From assembly GCF_000613785.1 (NCBI RefSeq), contig NZ_BAJQ01000002.1, positions 88,283 to 152,282 on the forward strand: a stretch of DNA of 64,000 nucleotides, written 5' to 3'. The DNA comes from Segatella oulorum JCM 14966. GTDB lineage: Bacteria; Bacteroidota; Bacteroidia; Bacteroidales; Bacteroidaceae. The notes below the pieces were generated by a model, which saw only the letters and a program-made list of their open reading frames with translations, was not told the origin of the DNA and made no database searches. A program made the translations under genes and the position numbers. This document shows positions 41,773 to 51,208 of this stretch, one piece after another. Numbering within the stretch: the first letter of the stretch is position 1; each line of letters starts with the position of its first letter.

Positions 41773-41804
41773 TTTGCGAATATGAAAATTAATGTGTTCC
41801 TTTG
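41773..41804 (+). promoter_or_regulatory. Promoter of acpP-fabF-rnc
   Basis: TTTG at 41773-41776 and TTCCTTTG (one mismatch) at 41797-41804 with a 20-base spacer, 53 bases before acpP. Confidence 0.7.
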
Positions 41805-41857
41805 CACCCAGTTTTTTATTAGGGAATTATTTATTAAACATTTTAAAAGTAACAATT

Positions 41858-42094
41858 ATGTCAGAAATTGAAAGCAAGGTAAAGGCGATTATCGTAGACA
41901 AACTTGGTGTTGACGAGGCTGAAGTAAAGCCCGAAGCAAGTTTCACAAACGATTTAGGTGCTGATTCTTTGGACACTGTAGAATTGATTATGGAGTTCGA
42001 AAAAGAGTTTGGTATCTCTATTCCCGATGACAAAGCAGAAACCATCCAGACCGTTGGTGACGCTATTAAGTACATCGAAGAAAACGCAAAGTAA
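41858..42094 (+). CDS. acpP: Acyl carrier protein
   Basis: 78-residue carrier of growing fatty acids. The phosphopantetheine serine sits in [20 protein letters not shown] (about residue 39), and the protein is acidic throughout. The start [17 protein letters not shown] is the standard N-terminus. fabF follows after a 123-base gap containing an inverted repeat, and rnc follows fabF: the classic acpP-fabF-rnc order. Confidence 0.97.
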   Translation: MSEIESKVKAIIVDKLGVDEAEVKPEASFTNDLGADSLDTVELIMEFEKEFGISIPDDKAETIQTVGDAIKYIEENAK

Positions 42095-42128
42095 TTGCAT
42101 AGCAAACGCTTTATTTTGCAAATCATAC

Positions 42129-42202
42129 GATTAGGGGTTAGTGATTAAGGATTGGTAGCCGCGCAAGTGTGTGCCCAATCACTGGTCCCTAATCCCTAAT
42201 CA
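42129..42202. repeat. Imperfect inverted repeat between acpP and fabF
   Basis: Left arm GATTAGGGGTTAG (from 42129) and right arm CTAATCCCTAATC (ending about 42201) pair with a few mismatches, and inner parts (GGATTGG / CCAATC) also pair. It would form a long hairpin in the operon message. No U-run follows, so it is not a plain terminator. Confidence 0.6.
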
Positions 42203-42217
42203 TATTTTATATTTCAC

Positions 42218-43479
42218 ATGGAATTAAAAAGAGTCGTTGTAACAGGCTTGGGAGCTGTAACCCCTGTAGGCAACAATCCCGAAGAAACATGGGCTAATCT
42301 GCTGGCCGGAAAGAGCGGTGCGGCGCCCATCACCCTGTTTAATACCGAGATGTTCAAAACCAAATTCGCGTGCGAAGTGAAGGATTTGAATGTCACCGAT
42401 TATATTGATCGCAAGGAAATGCGCAAGATGGATCGTTATTGTCAGCTGGCTATGATTAGCGCCATGCAGGGCATAAAAGATGCCAATATCGACGTAGAAA
42501 CCGAAGACTTAGACCGCGTTGGCGTGATTTTCGGTGTCGGAATTGGAGGCATCAAGACGTTCCAAGACGAGGTAACCTATTATGGACAGCACGAAGATCA
42601 AGGGCCCAAGTTCAACCCTTTCTTCATTCCTAAGATGATAGCTGATATTGCTGCAGGGCAGATTAGCATTCAATATGGCTTCCATGGTCCCAACTATACC
42701 ACGACAAGTGCATGCGCTTCGTCGAGCAATGCCTTAGCCGATGCGTTTAATCTCATCCGCTTAGGCAAGGCCAATATCATCGTCAGTGGCGGTGCAGAAG
42801 CTGCCATCTGCGAGTGTGGTGTAGGCGGATTTAACGCCATGCACGCCCTCTCTACCCGCAATGATGACCCCGAACATGCGAGCCGTCCATTCAGTGCGAG
42901 TCGCGATGGCTTCGTGATGGGCGAAGGAGCAGGCTGTCTTATCCTCGAAGAGTTAGAGCATGCGAAGGCTCGTGGCGCTAAGATTTATGCCGAAATGGTA
43001 GGCGAAGGTGCCAGTGCTGATGCCCATCACATCACCGCTTCTCACCCAGAAGGGCTCGGAGCTAAGCTCGTGATGCAGCGCGCTTTGGAGGATGCAGGCT
43101 TGCAACCCACCGATATCGACTACATCAACGTGCACGGAACGTCGACACCTGTGGGCGATGTTTCTGAGGCAAAGGCCATCAAAGACGTCTTTGGCGACCA
43201 TGCTACAAGCTCAATATCAGCTCAACCAAGAGCATGACCGGCCACCTTCTCGGTGCAGCAGGTGCGGTAGAAGCCATGGCTTGCGTGCTCAGTGTGAAGC
43301 ATGACATCGTGCCACCGACCATCAATCACGAAGAGGGTGACAACGATGAAGCATTGGATTACAACATGAACTTCACCTTTAACAAGGCACAAAAACGCGA
43401 AGTGCGTGCCGCTTTGAGCAACACCTTTGGCTTTGGTGGGCACAACTGCTGCGTGATTTTCAAGAAATATGCTGAGTAA
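42218..43479 (+). CDS. fabF: 3-oxoacyl-ACP synthase II, one-base frameshift
   Basis: Condensing enzyme of fatty-acid elongation. The catalytic cysteine lies in TTTSACASSSNALADAF (about residue 165), the first histidine in VHGTSTPVGD and the second in STKSMTGHLLGAAGAVEA. The frame breaks at 43203: one base added to CATGCTACAAG (CATGCCTACAAG or similar) restores H-A-Y-K-L-N-I-S-S-T-K-S-M-T-G-H and reads to 43479. Restored length is 419-420 residues, normal for FabF. The gene is normally essential, so a real disruption is unlikely. Its end overlaps rnc by 11 bases. Confidence 0.95.
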
Positions 43480-44724
43480 TCTCATCGATAGGATAAAGCT
43501 TCCTTTCCGCAAGGAAAAGGAGCTTTATTCGTCTTTACACACCATCTTGGGCTTCTATCCCCACGATATTAGCTACTACAAGCTGGCACTGATGCACAAA
43601 AGTGTCATGCGGCGCAACGCAAAAGGGCGTCCGGTGAACAACGAACGGTTGGAATTTCTCGGCGATGCTATCCTCGATGCCATCGTGGGTGACATCGTCT
43701 ATCGGCACTTTCCGGGCAAGCGTGAAGGCTTCCTGACCAACACACGCTCGAAACTTGTGCAGCGCGAAACGCTCAACCGCTTGGCCAAAGAGATGGGCAT
43801 CACCCGCCTGGTGCTTAGCAATGGGCGCAGCTCTTCGCACAACAGCTACATGGGAGGCAACGCTTTCGAGCTTTGGTGGGCGCCATCTATCTCGACAAAG
43901 GCTATGAAGCCTGCATGCGCTTCATGCAGAAACGCATCCTCGGACAGTTGGTAAACATCGATAAGGTGGCCTATAAAGAGGTGAATTTCAAGAGCAAACT
44001 CATCGAATGGAGCCAGAAAAACCGCGTCAATCTCAGCTTTGAGAATATCGCAGAAACCACCGATCAGGGTGGAAGTCCTGTGTTCCAATATAAGATTGTC
44101 ATCGAAGGTCTCGAGGGATGTGCCGGAAAAGGCTACAGCAAAAAGGAGAGTCAGCAAATGGCTTGCAAGCTGACCTTAGAGAAACTGCGCAAAGAGCCTC
44201 AATTCATCGATGCCGTCTTCGCAGCCAAAACCAACCGCACGAAGATGGAAGAGGAGCCGGTTGAAAACGTGCCCACTACCGAACCTGACGAGAGTTTCTT
44301 GATGTCTGCGCCCGAAACAACGGCTCCTGCAACGCAAGAAGCATCGGCTGACGACGCACAGACTGCTGCAAACGACACCCAAACGGCCGAAAAGCCGGCT
44401 GCAAAGGGCAAGAGACGCCGCCGTTCGCCCATGTACAAGGCAAAAGAAACGCCGGCAGAAGGGCAAGCCTCCATGGCTGAACAGCCTGTCAACGATGCCG
44501 AAAAAGCCGACGAACCAGCTGGCAAAAGGACTCGTAAAATAGCCAAAACGGCAGAAGATACGGCCGAAAACGTCAACAAGATGGCTGATCAACGCGCCGA
44601 CAACACAACTCCATCGGCCGACGAAACCGCCGATGACGACTTCGATTTGAGCGACATCAGTGCCCGAAAGCAAAGCCGTGAGGAGATTATCGAAGCTGCC
44701 GAAGCTGCCGCTTTCGGCGAATAA
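43469..44724 (+). CDS. rnc: Ribonuclease III with long charged C-terminal tail, one-base frameshift
   Basis: Cleaves double-stranded RNA in rRNA and mRNA maturation. The catalytic signature NERLEFLGDAILDAIVGDI is at about residue 60, and the dsRNA-binding domain runs from FKSKLIEW to MACKLTLEKL. The frame breaks at 43870: GAGCTTTGG needs one more G (GAGGCTTTGG) to give F-E-A-L-V-G-A-I-Y-L-D. After the dsRBD there is an extra tail of roughly 175 residues, rich in Ala, Glu, Asp and Thr with a basic patch (KGKRRRRS) and a closing DDDFDLSDISARKQSREEI. The tail is absent from E. coli RNase III and may be a Bacteroidota feature. A terminator follows. Confidence 0.92.
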
Positions 44725-44773
44725 GCCTCGCAATCTCTGCGACTTTAGTCGGCAATTCATACGAAAAAACAAG

Positions 44774-44801
44774 AAAAGGTGGCCCACATTTGCCACCTTT
44801 T
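44774..44801 (+). terminator. Terminator after rnc
   Basis: 10-bp stem AAAAGGTGGC / GCCACCTTTT with an 8-base loop and trailing U. The rest of the 342-base gap (44802-45066) shows no convincing gene or signal. Confidence 0.85.
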
Positions 44802-45066
44802 TCATTGCTTTTGCAAACCCATCGTTCACCAATGTCTTAGAAGATGAGTTTGCTAACGCGTACAGCGTGCACTCCATCTTCCCAAAAACGCAACATTTTC
44901 CCTTTCCACACCTCATCCCATCGCCCTCTCTTCCGCCAGCCACAATGAAAAGAAGGCATTTCTTTGGCGGAATAAAAAAATATACCGAAATTTGCAAAAC
45001 GGCTGGTCTGTGCGCAGTCTATAGACGAAAAGGGCACGGCAACGATACGCAAAAAGGAAATTAGGA

Positions 45067-45684
45067 ATGAAAATTTTTGGCATAGAAGGCAATTATAACA
45101 CTGCGGCATGCACGCAACAAGGGGATGGAACAGGGGCAGATGCACCCGTGCTTTTCACCAAATGCGACACGGCTTTGCTCAAAGACAGTAAACCTTTTTT
45201 CATTCCCGACCACTTAGGCACCATCACTGCTGCCGTGCATCTCGTGGTGAGAATCTGCCGATTGGGCAAGACTATCGCCCCACGTTTTGCCACACGCTAT
45301 TATGATGCCGTCACCCTTGGTGTAGATTTCACCGCTACAGACTTGCAAAAAAACTTACAAAAGGTCGGTCAACCCTGGGACTTGAGCAAGAGCTTTGATG
45401 GTAGCGCCGCCATAGGCACATGGGTTCCGCTGGACGAACTCAAACCCGTTCACAACCTCCCCTTCACACTTTCGTGCAACAACACGCCCTTGCAAGCGGG
45501 CTATTCGGGCGACATGCGCCACAACATCGACGACCTCATTGCCTACATCAGCCAGTTTTTCACCCTCAAAACAGGCGATATCCTCTTCACCGGAGCCCCC
45601 GTTTCACCCAACATCGTCCACATCAACGACCACCTCGAGGGCTTCATTGGCGAACGAAAAGTGCTGTCGTTTAACTGTAAATAG
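45067..45684 (+). CDS. Fumarylacetoacetate hydrolase family protein
   Basis: 205-residue FAH-fold protein. Family features include the acidic metal-binding part of the core (VTLGVDFTATDLQKNLQKVGQPWDLSKSFDGSAAIG), LSCNNTPLQAGYSGDM and the closing LKTGDILFTGAPV. Relatives hydrolyse acylpyruvates or decarboxylate oxaloacetate; the actual substrate is unknown. It is 6 bases before porU. Relatives are also found next to porU in other Bacteroidales as far as I recall, so the linkage may be conserved rather than functional. Confidence 0.88.
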   Translation: MKIFGIEGNYNTAACTQQGDGTGADAPVLFTKCDTALLKDSKPFFIPDHLGTITAAVHLVVRICRLGKTIAPRFATRYYDAVTLGVDFTATDLQKNLQKVGQPWDLSKSFDGSAAIGTWVPLDELKPVHNLPFTLSCNNTPLQAGYSGDMRHNIDDLIAYISQFFTLKTGDILFTGAPVSPNIVHINDHLEGFIGERKVLSFNCK

Positions 45685-45690
45685 GAAGCG

Positions 45691-48600
45691 ATGGGGCACA
45701 TGAAACGATTCAAACGTTCAAAACAAGTTACGATACAACGCTGTTCAGGCCTACTTTTGTTCTGTATGCTGGTGATGAATGGGGCCGCTTCCTCACGCTT
45801 TTTCCACCTCTCGTCCACCCAATTACACATCGATTCGGCATTGGCGCGCTTCACGTATGCCATGCCTTTGTCGGGCAACTACCGCGATTCCACCTACCAG
45901 GTGGAGGTGGTTTACCCCGAATTTGCCCCTCTTTCGCCCCCACAGCAGCAGGCTTATCGGGCGATAACCACGGCGTTGCCGCCCACATGGCCCACGGTTG
46001 AGCAGACGATGGTGGTGCAACGCAAGCAGCCGATGCTGGTGGTTTCGTTTTCTCCCTACGCCTATCGTGACGGGCATTATTGCGCTTTGACGCGTTTCAT
46101 GTTGCGCATCACGTCGCAACCTCGTGCGCTTGCCCACGCTCAACGCAACCCTTTGTCCACCCGTGTGGCTGCTGCCGACCGCTATACCCATCAATCTGTA
46201 CTGGCACAAGGGCGCTGGGTGAAGATCAAAGTGGCCGAGACGGGCGTGCATCAACTCAGCGAATCGCTCATCCGTCAGGCAGGGTTCACCGATATAAATA
46301 AGGTGCATATCTATGGTTATGGCGGTTGGTTGCAAAACGAAGTGTTGCGCGAAGCCGACCTCATTGCGGGCGATGACCTGCACGAAGTGGCGCAATGTGT
46401 GGTGGGAGGTCGCCATCTTTTCTATGCCAAAGGGACGGTTTCGTGGGATGATGCCACGGCACTTCGCCGCACACGCAACCCCTATTCCGACTATGGTTAC
46501 TACTTCCTTACCGAGTCATCTGCGCCACCACGCACCATGAACGAAACCGATTTTCTGCAACAATTCTACCCCTCGCCCAACGATTACCACACGCTTATCG
46601 AGGACGACAGCTATGCTTGGTACCACGGTGGGCGCAACCTCTACGACAAAACGCCCATCCCTGCCGGTCAAACGGCCACGTTCTCGTTAGCCCATCCCCC
46701 TGCAGCTACTGCCGCAATGCTATCGGTAAATGTCAGCGCGGGTGCTCCATCTGTGGTCGAAGTGGCTGTGAACGACCAGCCCGTCGGCCAACTTTCCATT
46801 CAACTGCACGCCTATGACGCAGGCAATGAGGCGCAAGGTGTCTATGTGTTGCCCACGCTCCAGCCCACCGATCGCGTGCGCATCACCACCCTTTCGGGCG
46901 GCCCTTGTCGGATGGACTATGTGTCGATGACCTGGAATGCCCCCTTCTCTGCGCCACAATTAGCCACCGATGCCTTCCCCATTCCCACCATCGCCGGCAC
47001 CATCTCACCGCAAAATCTCCACGGCGATGGTCCTGCTGACATGGTCATCATCGTGCCTTCGTCGGGCAAACTCACGGCCGAAGCCGAACGCTTAAAGGCC
47101 TTTCATGCCCAACACGATGGGCTTCGCGTCAAGATTGTGGCGGCCGATGCGCTCTATAATGAGTTCTCTAGCGGCACACCCGACGTGAATGCCTACCGCC
47201 GTTACCTCAAGATGCTCTACGATCGCGCCACCAATCCCGCCAATGCCCCCCGCTATTTGCTGCTCTTTGGCGACTGCCTTTGGGACAATCGGCTGCGCAC
47301 AACGGCCACGAAGCAGCTGCAGGCCGACGACTACTTGTTGTGCTACGAGAGCGAAAACTCATTTAATGCCATCGAATGTTACGTGAGCGATACCTTCTTA
47401 GGACTGTTGGATGACGGCGAAGGTGGTGCGCTTCAGACCCACGATATCCCTGACATTGGCGTGGGACGCTTCCCTGTTTCCACCCCCGAAGAGGCTCGAA
47501 CGATGGTCGATAAAACCATTCGTTATGCCGAAAACGCTGATGCCGGCGCATGGCAAAACACCTTACTTTTCATGGGCGATGACGGCAATCAGAACCTACA
47601 TATGGACGATGCCAACGACGTTGCCGACGCTGTTGCCCAGCAACACCCTGCACTCTATGTGAAAAAGGTGATGTGGGACGCCTACAAACGCCAGACCTCG
47701 ACCACGGGAAACAGCTATCCCGACGTGCGAAAAGCCATCATCGAGCAGCAACAACGCGGTGCCCTCATCATGGATTATGCCGGCCATGGCTCCGAGGTGC
47801 AGCTCTCCCACGAGGGCGTTCTCAACCGCAACGACTTCGCAACCTTCAACCATCGCCATCTGCCACTGTGGATAACGGCCTCGTGTGACATTGCTCCTTT
47901 CGACGGTTTGGCACCCACCTTGGGCGAAACGGCCGTGCGAAATGCCCACGGAGGCGCAGTGGCTTTCTTCGGAACCACACGCACCGTCTATGCCCGTTAC
48001 AACAAAATGCTCAACATGGCCTATCTCAAACACGTGCTGAGCACCACCAACGGCCGCCTCAACACCCTCGGAGAGGCCCACCAGTTAGCACTCGCCGAGA
48101 TGATTACCACGGGCAAAGACCGCACAACCAACAAGCTGCAATATGCGCTTTTGGGCGACCCTGCCCTGCGTTTAAACCTGCCTCGACAGCAAATGGTGGT
48201 CGATTCGATTGCCGGCATAGCGACCCACAGCGGCACAATGCCCACGCTCAAGGCAGGCAGTGTGGTGCGCATCGCGGGCCACATCGACGGGCAACCGCAA
48301 TTCAAAGGCCTATCTACGCTCGTGGTACGCGATGCACCCGAGCGCGTGACTTGCCGTTTAAACGACCCCACAGAGGCCGACACTGCCTTTCAATACACCG
48401 ACCGCCAGACGGTGATTTTCACGGGAACGGACAGCGTTCGCGCCGGAAAATTTGCCTTTACCTTTGCTGTTCCGCGCGACATTCGCTACAGCAACGGGCA
48501 AGGTCTCATCACCCTTTTCGCCACCGACGACAGCCAACGGCTCACGGTGAATGGGCAATCGCAGCAGTTCACCGTAGGCGGTTCGGCGCTACCCCCCACC

Positions 48601-49266
48601 GATGGCACGGGACCCACCGTCACTTGCTACCTCAACCACCCCTCGTTTCGGTCGGGCGGTCGCGTGAATGCCACGCCAATGTTTGTGGCATCGCTCCACG
48701 ATAGCGACGGCATCAACGTCACGGGCAGCGGCATTGGGCACAACTTGACACTCGTTGTCGACGGCGAACCGCAGCAAACCTACAACCTCAACGACCATTT
48801 CCAGTTCGACATCGGCAGCTACACCTCGGGAACGGTGACTTTCCAGCTGCCCCAACTCAGCGAAGGCCGCCACCGATTGCAGTTCCGTGCGTGGGATGTG
48901 CAAAACAATTCGTCGGTCACCACGCTCGACTTCGTTGTCGACAGCCACATGGAGCCCCACCTCATCAACGTGCAGCTGTCCGAAAATCCGGCGCGAAACC
49001 ACACGCAGTTCCGCATCGAACACGACCAGATAGGCTCCCCCCTGTCGATAGAAATCAGCGTCTTCGACCTCGTAGGCCGCCCCCTGTGGCACCACATCGA
49101 GCAGGCCACGCCCGCCCACGCCGTCTACACCATCGACTATAACCTCACGATGCAAGGCGGAAGTTGCTTGCCACCGGGGCTCTATCTCTGCCGCGTGCGC
49201 CTCGTCAATGGCGGCAACAACCACGAAACGAAAACCCTGAAATTGCTCGTTGCGGGCAATAAATAA
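45691..49266 (+). CDS. porU: Type IX secretion sortase PorU (gingipain-like C25)
   Basis: Outer-membrane protease/sortase that removes the C-terminal signal of T9SS cargo and joins it to A-LPS. The 1191-residue protein has an N-terminal signal segment, a beta-rich prodomain, and a C25 caspase-like domain with the catalytic His in MDYAGHGSEVQLSHE and the Cys in WITASCDIAPFDG. Ig-like domains follow, and a C-terminal type A sorting-like domain (VQLSENPARNHTQFRIE ... GLYLCRVRLVNG). The start could be 45691 or the in-frame ATG at 45700. porV lies 38 bases downstream, and PorU needs PorV to function. Confidence 0.92.
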   Translation: MGHMKRFKRSKQVTIQRCSGLLLFCMLVMNGAASSRFFHLSSTQLHIDSALARFTYAMPLSGNYRDSTYQVEVVYPEFAPLSPPQQQAYRAITTALPPTWPTVEQTMVVQRKQPMLVVSFSPYAYRDGHYCALTRFMLRITSQPRALAHAQRNPLSTRVAAADRYTHQSVLAQGRWVKIKVAETGVHQLSESLIRQAGFTDINKVHIYGYGGWLQNEVLREADLIAGDDLHEVAQCVVGGRHLFYAKGTVSWDDATALRRTRNPYSDYGYYFLTESSAPPRTMNETDFLQQFYPSPNDYHTLIEDDSYAWYHGGRNLYDKTPIPAGQTATFSLAHPPAATAAMLSVNVSAGAPSVVEVAVNDQPVGQLSIQLHAYDAGNEAQGVYVLPTLQPTDRVRITTLSGGPCRMDYVSMTWNAPFSAPQLATDAFPIPTIAGTISPQNLHGDGPADMVIIVPSSGKLTAEAERLKAFHAQHDGLRVKIVAADALYNEFSSGTPDVNAYRRYLKMLYDRATNPANAPRYLLLFGDCLWDNRLRTTATKQLQADDYLLCYESENSFNAIECYVSDTFLGLLDDGEGGALQTHDIPDIGVGRFPVSTPEEARTMVDKTIRYAENADAGAWQNTLLFMGDDGNQNLHMDDANDVADAVAQQHPALYVKKVMWDAYKRQTSTTGNSYPDVRKAIIEQQQRGALIMDYAGHGSEVQLSHEGVLNRNDFATFNHRHLPLWITASCDIAPFDGLAPTLGETAVRNAHGGAVAFFGTTRTVYARYNKMLNMAYLKHVLSTTNGRLNTLGEAHQLALAEMITTGKDRTTNKLQYALLGDPALRLNLPRQQMVVDSIAGIATHSGTMPTLKAGSVVRIAGHIDGQPQFKGLSTLVVRDAPERVTCRLNDPTEADTAFQYTDRQTVIFTGTDSVRAGKFAFTFAVPRDIRYSNGQGLITLFATDDSQRLTVNGQSQQFTVGGSALPPTDGTGPTVTCYLNHPSFRSGGRVNATPMFVASLHDSDGINVTGSGIGHNLTLVVDGEPQQTYNLNDHFQFDIGSYTSGTVTFQLPQLSEGRHRLQFRAWDVQNNSSVTTLDFVVDSHMEPHLINVQLSENPARNHTQFRIEHDQIGSPLSIEISVFDLVGRPLWHHIEQATPAHAVYTIDYNLTMQGGSCLPPGLYLCRVRLVNGGNNHETKTLKLLVAGNK

Positions 49267-49304
49267 ACGTCCAACACGTTATGTCATTACACATTTGCAA
49301 CACA

Positions 49305-50483
49305 ATGAAAGTAAAAACAACGATGCTCGTCGCCCTCATGCTGGCTGGTTTCAGCCCACAGATAGCGGCGCAATCCATCAAAGAAACGATTTTCAACCCC
49401 GTCTACACGGCCGTAACGTCGCAGACCATCGCCCCCGATGCCCGAGCAGCCGGCATGGGTGACGTGGGTGTAGCCACCGATCCCGACGTGAATGCGCAAT
49501 ATTGGAACCCCGCAAAATATCCGTTCAACATCAGTCGGGCGGGCGTTTCGCTCAACTATACACCGTGGTTGCGCCGCTTGGTCAACGATATGTATTTGGC
49601 CAACCTCACGGGATTTTATCGCATCGGCAACTACAGTGCCGTGTCAACCTCGCTGCGTTATTTCAACATGGGCGAGGTGGAACTGCCCCATAGCGGCTCG
49701 ACGGGCGCCATCCCCATCATCCATCCCCACGAGATGTCGTTCGATGTGGGCTACGCTTTGATGCTCAGCGAGCGCTTTTCCATCGCGGCTGCCGTGCGTT
49801 ATATCCACTCCGACCTCACCTATGATTATAGCGATGCCACCCAGCCCGGCAGTGCTTTTGCCGCCGACCTCGCCCTTTACTATCAAAACTACGTCACGAT
49901 GGGGCAGCGCGAGTGCCAATTAGGCTTGGGCATGAACATCTCTAACATCGGCAGTAAGATTAATTTCAGCAGCGATGACAACAGTGAATTCATCCCCACC
50001 AACCTGCGTTTGGGCGGCGCTTTGATGGTGCCCATCGACGAATACAACCGCTTTTCGGTGGCCGTGGATGCCAACAAACTGCTCGTTCCCACACGCCCCA
50101 TTCAGCGCGACAACGAACTTCCCGCCGATTTCGACAAGCGCTTGCAACGCGACTACTACGATGTGTCGAGCATCAACGGCATCTTTAAGAGCTTTAGCGA
50201 TGCGCCCGGCGGACTGAAAGAAGAACTGCAAGAGGTGGCATGGAGCCTTGGTGGCGAGTATGTTTACCACGACCAGTTTGCCGTTCGTGCGGGTTATCAC
50301 CACGAGAGTGCCAACAAAGGCAACCGAAAATATCTCACCCTCGGCGCCGGTTTCAAAACCCATGGCATCGCTTTAGACGCGGCCTATCTCATCGCCACGG
50401 CCAAAAGCAACCCCTTGGACCAAACGTTGCGCCTCTCGCTCGCCTTCGATTTCGACGGCATCAAGGACCTTTTCCGGCGGTAG
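49305..50483 (+). CDS. porV: Type IX secretion outer-membrane protein PorV
   Basis: FadL-like outer-membrane barrel of 392 residues that shuttles T9SS substrates from the translocon to PorU. It has a signal peptide (MKVKTTMLVALMLAGFSPQIAAQ), the family hallmark APDARAAGMGDVGVATDPDVNAQYWNP soon after cleavage, then alternating strands ending in LSLAFDFD. I chose 49305 over the ATG eight codons earlier because it gives a normal signal peptide. It is directly downstream of porU, as in Porphyromonas. The type IX core genes (porK-N, sov) are not in the window. Confidence 0.93.
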   Translation: MKVKTTMLVALMLAGFSPQIAAQSIKETIFNPVYTAVTSQTIAPDARAAGMGDVGVATDPDVNAQYWNPAKYPFNISRAGVSLNYTPWLRRLVNDMYLANLTGFYRIGNYSAVSTSLRYFNMGEVELPHSGSTGAIPIIHPHEMSFDVGYALMLSERFSIAAAVRYIHSDLTYDYSDATQPGSAFAADLALYYQNYVTMGQRECQLGLGMNISNIGSKINFSSDDNSEFIPTNLRLGGALMVPIDEYNRFSVAVDANKLLVPTRPIQRDNELPADFDKRLQRDYYDVSSINGIFKSFSDAPGGLKEELQEVAWSLGGEYVYHDQFAVRAGYHHESANKGNRKYLTLGAGFKTHGIALDAAYLIATAKSNPLDQTLRLSLAFDFDGIKDLFRR

Positions 50484-50575
50484 TCACGCTCGTTGCGTGA
50501 CAGCAACAAGGGCTATGCGCGCCACACATGGGGTTGATGCACCCCACAAAAGCAGCATGCGCCGCAACCCTTGCG

Positions 50576-50665
50576 CATTGTTCGCCCAGCAAAAGCAAAG
50601 CAATAGCCTCGCAAACCACGCCATTTTTCCGCACAATCTCGTGCAGATTGGCGTGCAATTTCATC
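50576..50665 (+). repeat. 22-bp periodic repeat near ispF
   Basis: Clear units at 50622-50643 (CATTTTTCCGCACAATCTCG) and 50644-50665, with weaker copies back to about 50576. It sits between porV and ispF and ends 20 bases before the ispF start. Confidence 0.6.
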
Positions 50666-50685
50666 GACATTCAAAATCAACCAAT

Positions 50686-51159
50686 ATGATAAGAGTAGGA
50701 ATGGGCTTCGATGTCCACCAGTTAGTTGAAGGCCGCGACCTGTGGTTGGGCGGCATCAAAATTCCGCATAGCATGGGTTTGCAGGGCCATAGCGACGCCG
50801 ATGTGCTCACACATGCCATCAGCGACGCCCTCCTTGGCGCAGCCAATCTGCGCGACATCGGCTATCATTTTCCCGACACGAGCAACAAAACGCTCAACAT
50901 GGACAGCAAAATCATCCTCAAAGGTGTCGTCGACCTGCTGGCCGAAAAGGGCTACCACATTGGCAACATCGACGCAACCCTTTGCGCCGAACGACCCAAA
51001 ATCAATCCCCATGTGCCGGCCATGCGTGCGTGTTTGGCGCAGGTGATGGACATCAACGAAGACCAAATCTCCATCAAAGCCACCACCACCGAGCACTTAG
51101 GGTTCACGGGTCGCGAGGAAGGCATGTCGGCCTATGCCGTGTGTCTCATTGAGAAATAA
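50686..51159 (+). CDS. ispF: 2-C-methyl-D-erythritol 2,4-cyclodiphosphate synthase
   Basis: Isoprenoid (MEP pathway) enzyme of 157 residues. The start MIRVGMGFDVHQLVEGRDL carries the first zinc ligands (DVH), followed by HSDADVLTHAISDALLGAANLRDIGYHFPDT and the C-terminal TEHLGFTGREEG. The start at 50686 is fixed by the conserved N-terminus. It follows porV after a repeat-bearing gap of 202 bases. Confidence 0.97.
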   Translation: MIRVGMGFDVHQLVEGRDLWLGGIKIPHSMGLQGHSDADVLTHAISDALLGAANLRDIGYHFPDTSNKTLNMDSKIILKGVVDLLAEKGYHIGNIDATLCAERPKINPHVPAMRACLAQVMDINEDQISIKATTTEHLGFTGREEGMSAYAVCLIEK

Positions 51160-51182
51160 AGCCGTTTCTCGGTTCTTTTTCT

Positions 51183-51190
51183 TAATTTTG
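51183..51190 (+). promoter_or_regulatory. Promoter -7 box before the membrane protein gene
   Basis: TAATTTTG lies just after the ispF stop, 18 bases upstream of the next start. Confidence 0.55.
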
Positions 51191-51208
51191 CAGGCCAACA
51201 AAGGCAAG

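Noticed and set aside
50483..50501. Terminator after porV
   Set aside because: The 7-bp hairpin GTCACGC/GCGTGAC overlaps the stop codon and is not followed by a U-run.
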